Assembly: GCA_017987425.1 (NCBI GenBank)
Contig: JAGNTT010000032.1
Coordinates: forward strand, 1 to 12,483
Origin: Candidatus Omnitrophota bacterium
Lineage (GTDB): Bacteria > Omnitrophota > Gorgyraeia > Zapsychrales > Fredricksoniimonadaceae
Direction: 5' to 3'
DNA: 12,483 nucleotides
A program made the position numbers and the translations under genes. Position 1 is the stretch's first letter. Every line of letters starts with the position of its first letter. The notes beneath the pieces are model-generated. The model had not been told where the DNA came from. It searched no databases and saw only the letters and a program-made list of their open reading frames with translations. Shown piece after piece: positions 6,964 to 12,483 of this stretch.

Positions 6964-7149
6964 GTGAGCGATCGTGGAATAAACTTTAATGAGACATGCG
7001 CGACATGCGGCGGAACATATAAAGTTCAGGAAGTCGATACAGGACCATGGAGCTGGCAGCAGCAGGAAATTGAATGCCCCTACTGCAAAAAAGTCCGCGT
7101 AAAGAAAACATCAGGCTCTTTTAAAACATCAAAAATAGCGGAAGAATAA
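6964..7149 (+). CDS. Small zinc-ribbon protein
   Basis: The 61-residue protein has two CxxC knuckles, CATC (Cys12, Cys15) and CPYC (Cys38, Cys41), a typical four-cysteine zinc ribbon. Between them are an aromatic patch (GPWSW, 27-31) and an acidic strand; the tail is lysine-rich (KKVRVKK). It probably binds a nucleic acid or protein partner in the cytoplasm, but no specific family is recognised. I prefer the GTG at 6964 because GGGAGG (6953..6958) lies 5 nt upstream. An in-frame GTG at 6958 overlaps that ribosome site and is unlikely. The gene is divergent from the TMTC-like gene and convergent with the giant gene, whose stop is only 51 nt away. I see no clear terminator in that gap. Confidence 0.7.
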   Translation: MSDRGINFNETCATCGGTYKVQEVDTGPWSWQQQEIECPYCKKVRVKKTSGSFKTSKIAEE

Positions 7150-7199
7150 AACCGCAAGCAGCACTTCCCTTTACGTGCGACCACAACTTCTCTGACGGA

Positions 7200-10100
7200 T
7201 TAATTAGAATTACTGGCGACTGTGAACTTCTCGGAAGGAACCGTATCGCCGCTGAGAAATAAAGGAAGATCTGTGACGGGGGCGATATTGATGATGACTG
7301 GAACAAATCCGCTGATTGTTACATCCTGCCATTGGGCTGGGTCGATATCAAATTCAAAATCATTCCCGCGGTTTTGAATGTCCACATTGAGACGATCGGA
7401 AGTAAGGTCGATACCACCGGGATTTTCCGACGCAATAGCTTCAAGAGAAATTCCGTTCTGCCGGAAAATTTCCTGCACAAGAGTATTTCTGAAGAAATTG
7501 GTAAACTCTCTCGTGTAATCATCCGCCTGCGAAAGTCTGTGGCCCATTTCCTCAAGATACGTCATGCCGAATTCGATAGGACTTCTCAATTGGGATCTGA
7601 TTATGCCGATTCTTTCGGTCTTTGTCTCCCAATACCCGTGCCAGCCGGACAATTCCTCGCCCGTGAGAGTACTACGGACCGACGTGAATATTTCGATCGG
7701 GCTAGTGCTAAATGTTAGGCCCAAAACCTCCGCGAGTTTCCGGTCGATGAGAGTGCGCAGTTCAAGAACCTGCCGTTCCTGGGGAGTCAATTCGTCGATG
7801 GAAATGTATTCAAACACCGGATTTAAAATCTCGGTACCGTAATGCACGCCCAGACTGTGGACCACATTCGCGATGCTGCTGTCCATCTCAAGGACCTCAT
7901 AACCCATATTACGCAGAAGGATCTGCGCGTCCAGATCGAGGCTGCGGTCTTTGATGACGACTTTTTTAACATCCCATTGTTTGTTTTGAACAACCCTGTC
8001 CCAAGCCAATCGCCATGTTTCCTGATTGGTAAAATTCGGATTCTTCGTGGCGTCCTGAAACTCCGGATGATAATTCCCCGGCTGGTCAACAGCCTCGGTG
8101 AGCACAATCGTCAAGGCCTCGACCGAAGTCGTCTCCGCCATCATTCTCCCGACAGCTTCTTTCACTTTTCCGGCGTGCAGAACATTACGGTCCGGAGAAA
8201 CAATGATGCCGTTGATCCCCAAAAAGTTGTAAGCCATCAAGGTCCGGTGGTCGTTGACCGCGTCCGTCACTTCAAGACCCTGAACATAAGTTGTGTTCCG
8301 GTCGAACGTCACAATCTCACCCACCGAAGTACGGCTGACCGGAGCGTAAGAAGTGTTCAGCGTCAGCGCTTTCTGCTGAAGATTTCTGGCAATGACGAGA
8401 AATTCCGGGTTTAATTTGGTAAAGATTGTCTGCGATCCCTGCAAAGGTTCACCCAGGATACTGACCATTTTATAATTTAACGCATCGACATCGACAAGAG
8501 CACCCTCGGCGTTGTTGAAATATTTCTTCTCCGTCGCTGCCTCCGCCTGCCAGTATCTTGAGCGCAATTCGAGTCCCAGGCCGGCGCGCAGGGCGGCCGC
8601 GGAGAGCATTTTCAATCCTTCTCCCCACCCGCCGGCAGCATCGAAAACTTTCGCCTTGGTGCTGTGAAGCAGGCCAAGCAGACGGTAATCATAACCGTTT
8701 CCGTTATCGGAAATTCGAAGGGCGGCGATCTGGTCATCGGAGTATTCGCCGATACGGTTAAGATCAATCCATTGATTTTCCTGTCCCTTCAATAAAAACT
8801 CAACTTTGACCTGCGTCGCGCCTGAGTCGGCACCGAGATGATTTTGAACAGCGTCGATCAAAATGCGGTCATATCCCCAGGCCGACTCGCGGTAACTCAA
8901 CGTGAGTCCGGTGTCGACCTTCACCTCTTTGGAAAAATACAGCTGCGATGCTCTTTTCACGCCGGCATGTTCCAGGAACGCAACAGCCGCACCCTGCACA
9001 TAAACCGGGGTTTTACCGCTGGCGATCGCATTCTCCGTCGACTGGGTCAAATTTCCCCTGCTGTCAAACTCACCGATAAAAGCATTCTCTCCGAACATGG
9101 TGTAAAACACATTCCGCCAAAGTTCCGCTCCTTCAGAACTCATGTCTTCAAGCTGATTTCGCCAGATACCCAGGCCCTGCTCATAGTATCTGTCATCAGC
9201 GCCTTCCACTTTACCGTTGACGGCACTGACCACGCTCGCTTCGATGAATTTCTTGATTACATCCGGATTGACATTTCTGATAAGCAGTTTCTGTACGGCG
9301 GTATTCAATTCAAGTCTCGGGACCGTATCGCGGTCACGGCCCAATGTCGCATCATCAAACAGATTGTAGCTGAACAGCGCCTGAAGCCTGCTGACGTTGT
9401 TGTCAGGCAGATACATGACATGGTTGCCTTTGACATAAACGGCGCTGGTGCCCTGGCTTGTCGCCTCGACAATTTCTCCGATTGTATCGTCGTGGCTGAG
9501 CGGAGTAAAACCGCTGCGCAATGCAAGCACCAGGTTCGGCAGATTTTTGGATGCCTCGAGCAGATCCGAGTCAGGAGAACGGATGATCGTTCTCGATCCG
9601 GCAATCTGGGAAGCATTGATGACCGCGAAAGAAATGTTATATGTAGTAATCTCGTTGGGGAAACCCTCGTTCAACGTCTTCTTGGAGACAACCGGACGGG
9701 CCTGCCAGTTGCGCGACTGGAATTCGACCGTGAACCCGCGCTTAAGTGCAGCAGCAGTGGCGATTTTCAAACCTTCGCCGAACTTGCCGCCTTCCTCAGC
9801 GGAGCCTTTGGTCGTCAGAAAATATTTCAGGTGGTCCGCATCATATCCGATGCCGTCATCGGCGATCTCGATGTAGTCAACCTGCTCGGAAGTCAGATCT
9901 TTGACCGCTGCATCCGATAACGTCAAAACCCTTCCGTCTTTCAAATGAAAAGTCACATCGGTGCGCGTACCCTTGGAGTCCGCCGGCTTATGGTTCTGCA
10001 CAAAATCGACGAGAATCCTCACCACATTCCACTTGTCCAGGCCGCCGTAATCAAGCGTCATGTCCGTCTCGATGATCCTCGCTCCCTGGCGTCTTAATTG

Positions 10101-11876
10101 GTCAATATCTGCTTCGAACTTGTTGCTGCCGGTAAATCTTTTCCACCAATCACCGATCGCGCTTCCCAAATCCGCGCCGGAGCCCGGACCTTTTTCAAGC
10201 GCTTCATCCGATATGAGAACGCCTTCATTTAATTTTCTGACAACAGCATTATGCGCCTCAACCCAGCTGGCATTGGGATTTGCCCGACGGTAATTGGCCT
10301 CTTCCTGTTCATGCCGCAAAATACCCGGATTATTCAATTCACTTTCCAGACCGATGATGAGCCATTGGCCTTTCCACGCGCCTTCCGCAGAAGACTGAAA
10401 ATTGACCGCCGGAGCTCCCAAACCTTCCGTGGGATTAACGACCCATCGGTATATCGCATCTCCTAATCGGTCTTGCTGCGCCTGCTGTGTGATTCTCAAA
10501 ATGACATTGCCGCTCTCATCAACACTTTCGTTGACCAGACCTTTTTGTTTAAGCCTGTCGATCAGGAATTCAAATATTTCAGCCGGAGTACTTTTTGCCG
10601 ATAAAACGCCCCCCGTCTCAGCCTTGGCAACTAAACGCAATATTCTTTCCAGACGCTCAAAATTACGGACGTGCGCAAAGTTGGTAGAAGCCAGGGAGTT
10701 AGGCGCCTGCTGTTCCGGATTGACGACAACGCTGACATCAAACGCATTGCCCGTAATGCCCGGAACGCCGGAGAAATTCCCGCCCGGCCTGATCTCGACA
10801 TTCTGCCCTTCCCTAAGCGTCATCAACGCCCCGCCTGAAAAATATTTTCGCGGAACAGTCGTTTGAGTGACGGAATCGTAATCTTCCTTAATATAGTTGT
10901 AAACGCCTTTCTTGAAGGCAGCGAGATAGTGGTTGTAAATCTGCTGGGCTTCTGTTTTGTCTTCAATGTCGACGCCGGTAACTTTATTCTTGTCGGAATA
11001 CAGTTTGGAAAGAATACTGTCCTTCAGACGCTGCTTGTACCAATACGCAAGGACGAGCGAATTGAGGACCTGACGTATAGAGGCAAAATTCTTGCCGGTA
11101 TTGACTTCCTTCTCAAGCTGCGGAATGACAATCTCGCGCATGATCTTGGATGAAACTTCGTCCAGACGATCTTCAGCGGAATTTTCCGAAGGCTTGCTGT
11201 TTGCCTTGTTGTTCTGCAGCGTCAGATAATCTTTCTCGATCATGACCTTGAACCTGGCCTCCGAGACATAAGCCGTCGTTCCGCTCTCGTAAACAACGGT
11301 CTTCTCCGGAACGATCCATACCTTATTAAAGGTATTGAAAGACATGTCCGTCACACCGTATTTGGTTTTGGCCTCGGCCTTAACTTTTTCCCAGAATCGT
11401 TTGCCGAACTCTTCTTCGGGATAAAGCAGCGAGGCGCTGATCTGTTTGAGAATATAATCTTGAGCGAGAAGGTCCCTTCCCATTTCGGTCTTACCGAATG
11501 ATTCGGGAATGATCCTGTCTTTCTCGGACGGCGAAAGGTTGACCCAAAGATCGTCTTCGGGAGTGGTTAACGCGGCAAGGAAGTATTTGATGAGACGGCT
11601 CGATTCATCCTTGAGGTCTTGGCCCTCAAGCACTGAATCGCCGGTATCAACGATGAAATCAAATTGGAAAGGATTATCGGTATGAACTTTAACTGCTTTA
11701 AGGAGAGCGGGTTGGAATTGAGCGCTTAAGCCCACCCGGGTGCCCGGGACGGGGAGATTGGAAATGCTTTGGGCATAAACAGCAACGGTATTAGTGAACG
11801 AAAAAACACCGATGATCGCAGCCGCAACGCATCTTCGCCAGAACATCCACCATACTTTTGTGGCAGGACTTCGCAA
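7200..11876 (-). CDS. Giant exported protein with two tandem GHKL (Hsp90-like) ATPase modules and a degenerate zincin-like C-terminus
   Basis: The 1558-residue protein starts at TTG 11876: GGAG lies 7 nt upstream and a near-consensus promoter lies 38 nt upstream. Residues 1-35 are a signal peptide (Arg14-Arg15, hydrophobic 17-33, cleavage VYA|QS). Residues 36 to about 400 match a large secreted family I recall from Omnitrophota. His522-Glu523-x-x-Glu526 with His542 is a possible metal site. Module 1 (598-975) has N-box Asp624-x3-Asn628, DDGIGYD (673-679) and GGKFGEGL (696-703). Module 2 (976-1347) has Asp1008-x3-Asn1012, DNGNGYD (1057-1063) and GGWGEGL (1082-1088). Both then show RSRxWQA, GSxTI, VGEIV, YVKG/YVQG (814, 1197), YN[LF] and DRD/DRN blocks. 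The tail (1348-1558) has EEMGH (1442-1446) before SQADDYTREF, where related proteins seem to have HExxH. Only Cys16 is present. It probably binds ATP, yet is exported; its role is unknown. Confidence 0.88.
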   Translation of the reverse strand: MRSPATKVWWMFWRRCVAAAIIGVFSFTNTVAVYAQSISNLPVPGTRVGLSAQFQPALLKAVKVHTDNPFQFDFIVDTGDSVLEGQDLKDESSRLIKYFLAALTTPEDDLWVNLSPSEKDRIIPESFGKTEMGRDLLAQDYILKQISASLLYPEEEFGKRFWEKVKAEAKTKYGVTDMSFNTFNKVWIVPEKTVVYESGTTAYVSEARFKVMIEKDYLTLQNNKANSKPSENSAEDRLDEVSSKIMREIVIPQLEKEVNTGKNFASIRQVLNSLVLAYWYKQRLKDSILSKLYSDKNKVTGVDIEDKTEAQQIYNHYLAAFKKGVYNYIKEDYDSVTQTTVPRKYFSGGALMTLREGQNVEIRPGGNFSGVPGITGNAFDVSVVVNPEQQAPNSLASTNFAHVRNFERLERILRLVAKAETGGVLSAKSTPAEIFEFLIDRLKQKGLVNESVDESGNVILRITQQAQQDRLGDAIYRWVVNPTEGLGAPAVNFQSSAEGAWKGQWLIIGLESELNNPGILRHEQEEANYRRANPNASWVEAHNAVVRKLNEGVLISDEALEKGPGSGADLGSAIGDWWKRFTGSNKFEADIDQLRRQGARIIETDMTLDYGGLDKWNVVRILVDFVQNHKPADSKGTRTDVTFHLKDGRVLTLSDAAVKDLTSEQVDYIEIADDGIGYDADHLKYFLTTKGSAEEGGKFGEGLKIATAAALKRGFTVEFQSRNWQARPVVSKKTLNEGFPNEITTYNISFAVINASQIAGSRTIIRSPDSDLLEASKNLPNLVLALRSGFTPLSHDDTIGEIVEATSQGTSAVYVKGNHVMYLPDNNVSRLQALFSYNLFDDATLGRDRDTVPRLELNTAVQKLLIRNVNPDVIKKFIEASVVSAVNGKVEGADDRYYEQGLGIWRNQLEDMSSEGAELWRNVFYTMFGENAFIGEFDSRGNLTQSTENAIASGKTPVYVQGAAVAFLEHAGVKRASQLYFSKEVKVDTGLTLSYRESAWGYDRILIDAVQNHLGADSGATQVKVEFLLKGQENQWIDLNRIGEYSDDQIAALRISDNGNGYDYRLLGLLHSTKAKVFDAAGGWGEGLKMLSAAALRAGLGLELRSRYWQAEAATEKKYFNNAEGALVDVDALNYKMVSILGEPLQGSQTIFTKLNPEFLVIARNLQQKALTLNTSYAPVSRTSVGEIVTFDRNTTYVQGLEVTDAVNDHRTLMAYNFLGINGIIVSPDRNVLHAGKVKEAVGRMMAETTSVEALTIVLTEAVDQPGNYHPEFQDATKNPNFTNQETWRLAWDRVVQNKQWDVKKVVIKDRSLDLDAQILLRNMGYEVLEMDSSIANVVHSLGVHYGTEILNPVFEYISIDELTPQERQVLELRTLIDRKLAEVLGLTFSTSPIEIFTSVRSTLTGEELSGWHGYWETKTERIGIIRSQLRSPIEFGMTYLEEMGHRLSQADDYTREFTNFFRNTLVQEIFRQNGISLEAIASENPGGIDLTSDRLNVDIQNRGNDFEFDIDPAQWQDVTISGFVPVIINIAPVTDLPLFLSGDTVPSEKFTVASNSN
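7836..8951 (-). repeat. GHKL module 2 of the giant protein (residues 976-1347)
   Basis: The second copy has the same motif order as module 1: ILIDAVQNHLGAD N-box, DNGNGYD, GGWGEGLK, LRSRYWQA, GSQTIF, VGEIV, TYVQG (1196-1200), AYNF (1215-1218) and PDRN (1228-1231). It closes with a WRLAWDRVVQ...LGVHYG segment equivalent to the end of module 1. The similar length (372 against 378) supports duplication of the whole unit. Confidence 0.75.
8952..10085 (-). repeat. GHKL module 1 of the giant protein (residues 598-975)
   Basis: This is the first copy of an intragenic duplication seen at protein level. It contains the N-box, G1 and G2 motifs, then a transducer-like part with VYVKG (813-817), FSYNL (835-839) and GRDRD (846-850). 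It closes with a WRNVFYTMFGENAFIG...GVKRA segment. I see no DNA-level identity with module 2, so the duplication is old. Confidence 0.75.
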
Positions 11877-11913
11877 ACTTCTTCTCCGTTCGCAACGGTT
11901 CTTGAATGACCAT

Positions 11914-11942
11914 ATAATAACACCGGCCTAACCCGCTGACAA
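11914..11942 (-). promoter_or_regulatory. Near-consensus promoter of the giant exported-protein gene
   Basis: On the minus strand the -35 is TTGTCA (11937..11942) and the -10 is TATTAT (11914..11919), each one mismatch from consensus, with a 17-bp spacer. The predicted start near 11907 leaves a leader of about 30 nt with GGAG before the TTG start codon. This supports the chosen start. Confidence 0.7.
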
Positions 11943-12004
11943 TCATAAATTTAGTGGCGTAATGGAATCGGATATTTACTAAAAAACAGAATTTTATAAC
12001 TACG

Positions 12005-12217
12005 ATGGGCACTTCAAGCATAACATATAAAGAATACCTAATGCCATCGATTGCAGGACATCTTCCCGACTGGAATATGCTTTCCATCCTTTATGTTCAA
12101 CAGCACAACATAAGAATGATCGACCTCTTTGATATTCTCAAAAAGAGGACCAGGGACAATCCGGATCCGGCCTACCTATTGCAGGAATTTTGGGGGTTCG
12201 CATGCGGGCTTGCATAA
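12005..12217 (+). CDS. Hypothetical small protein, weakly supported
   Basis: This 70-codon frame lies between the divergent giant gene and the right-hand membrane-protein gene. The sequence has plausible composition, with an amphipathic central part (MIDLFDILKKRTRDNPDP) and an aromatic tail, and it does not overlap another gene. However, the first ATG has no Shine-Dalgarno site. The second in-frame ATG (12041) has only a weak AAAGAA upstream, and no promoter is clear. I recognise no family and no signal peptide. It could be a degraded gene end or a chance frame. Nothing gene-like follows in 12218..12377. Confidence 0.33.
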   Translation: MGTSSITYKEYLMPSIAGHLPDWNMLSILYVQQHNIRMIDLFDILKKRTRDNPDPAYLLQEFWGFACGLA

Positions 12218-12331
12218 ACATTGGCGTCGTGATCTCAACAAGCACCTGATTATGTTTCCGAGGGGCAGAAAAATGACTGTCCACTGAAATAGAGTAATGA
12301 CAAATTAGTGTTTAAATTATAAGCCTTTATG

Positions 12332-12357
12332 ATAAAGTTGTAACAAATTAACTTTAT
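12332..12357 (+). promoter_or_regulatory. Inverted repeat upstream of the right-edge membrane-protein gene
   Basis: ATAAAGTT (12332..12339) and AACTTTAT (12350..12357) are perfect 8-bp arms around 10 nt, ending 20 nt before the ATG at 12378. The right arm overlaps a possible -10 (TATAAA, 12355..12360). It may be an operator for a repressor, or a leader hairpin if transcription starts farther upstream. Confidence 0.4.
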
Positions 12358-12377
12358 AAAATTTAAGGAATTAATTT

Positions 12378-12483
12378 ATGTTTAGTCGCTATCTTGTTAT
12401 TTTCCTCCTTTCCCTCGTCTGCGTAAGTTTGGAATTATTTCTAACCCGCGTCTTAAATCTTAAAGCCTGGAACCATGTGGTTT
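12378..12483 (+). CDS. N-terminus of an integral membrane protein, spermidine-synthase-like membrane family, cut by window edge
   Basis: Thirty-five codons are visible. ATG 12378 is preceded by AAGGA (12365..12369) with an 8-nt spacer. The first helix (about residues 5-22) is followed by LELFLTRVLNLKAWNHVV. The LELxLTRxxxxxxWxH pattern recalls the first membrane segment of integral membrane proteins fused to a spermidine-synthase-like methyltransferase-fold domain. With so little of the protein visible this is a family hint only. The upstream inverted repeat may regulate it. Confidence 0.6.
   Translation, partial: MFSRYLVIFLLSLVCVSLELFLTRVLNLKAWNHVV

Noticed and set aside
7150..7199. Terminator between the convergent zinc-ribbon and giant genes
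   Set aside because: Only 4-bp stems (such as GCAC/GTGC) and no T tract suited to either strand; not supportable.
8838..9920. Plus-strand 360-codon open frame antisense to the giant gene
   Set aside because: It lies wholly opposite a well-supported gene with ATPase motifs, has no recognisable domain, and has no Shine-Dalgarno site. Long antisense frames are common opposite such genes.
11829..11838. Tat-type signal from Arg14-Arg15 of the giant protein
   Set aside because: The residues after the Arg pair (Cys-Val-Ala) do not fit the twin-arginine consensus, so ordinary Sec export is more likely.
11829..11846. ATG at residue 11 as the start of the giant protein
   Set aside because: It would leave a good signal peptide, but no suitably spaced ribosome site precedes it. 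TTG 11876 has GGAG 7 nt upstream and a strong promoter at the right distance.
11791..12087. Minus-strand 98-codon frame overlapping the start of the giant gene
   Set aside because: It runs through the near-consensus promoter and Shine-Dalgarno site of the giant gene, and its product has no recognisable feature.

Overview
The window most likely comes from an uncultured Gram-negative-type bacterium, and I favour Candidatus Omnitrophota (OP3). The main reason is the 1558-residue exported protein at 7200..11876. Its mature N-terminus (NLPVPGTRVGLS..., DNPFQFDFIVDTG, a PEDDLWVNLSP segment) matches my recollection of a large secreted-protein family typical of Omnitrophota genomes. An outer-membrane beta-barrel protein and a remnant carrying a GNVGVGTITP repeat fit this. 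The lineage call is from memory and has not been checked by a search.

Layout: almost everything is on the minus strand. At the left edge is a nearly complete circularly permuted type 2 ATP-grasp protein (1..1372), cut off at its C-terminus. Upstream of it is a compact non-coding block with a near-consensus minus-strand promoter (1585..1613) and two strong intrinsic terminators in series (1496..1528 and 1440..1485). This is either a small RNA gene of about 80 nt or an attenuated leader of the ATP-grasp gene. Next is the remnant of a small exported GNVGVGT-repeat protein (1651..2152), broken by two single-base shifts, both at G runs. Then come a membrane-anchored FMN/[3Fe-4S] glutamate-synthase-domain protein (2291..3874), an outer-membrane beta-barrel protein (4137..4769), and a TMTC-like polytopic protein with six C-terminal TPRs, probably a GT-C glycosyltransferase (4896..6833). 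A small zinc-ribbon gene (6964..7149) is divergent from it. The giant protein follows, reading leftward from a near-consensus promoter (11914..11942). On the right are an orphan 70-codon ORF (12005..12217, weak) and the first 35 codons of a membrane protein resembling the N-terminus of spermidine-synthase-like integral membrane proteins (12378..12483).

The most striking feature is inside the giant protein. Behind a signal peptide it carries two successive, related modules of about 375 residues. Each has a complete set of GHKL (Bergerat-fold) ATPase motifs: an N-box, DxGxGxD and GGxxGEGL. Each also has the same downstream landmarks (RSRxWQA, GSxTI, VGEIV, YVxG, a YN[LF] block and a DR[DN] block). 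A C-terminal zincin-like segment follows, in which the expected HExxH reads EEMGH. The mature chain has no cysteine. A paired Hsp90/MORC/rIIA-like ATPase made for export, where ATP should be absent, is the best candidate here for an undescribed system.

The genes do not form an obvious single pathway. Several concern the cell envelope (beta-barrel, glycosyltransferase-like, membrane-anchored and exported proteins). Gaps, promoters and terminators suggest mostly separate transcription units.
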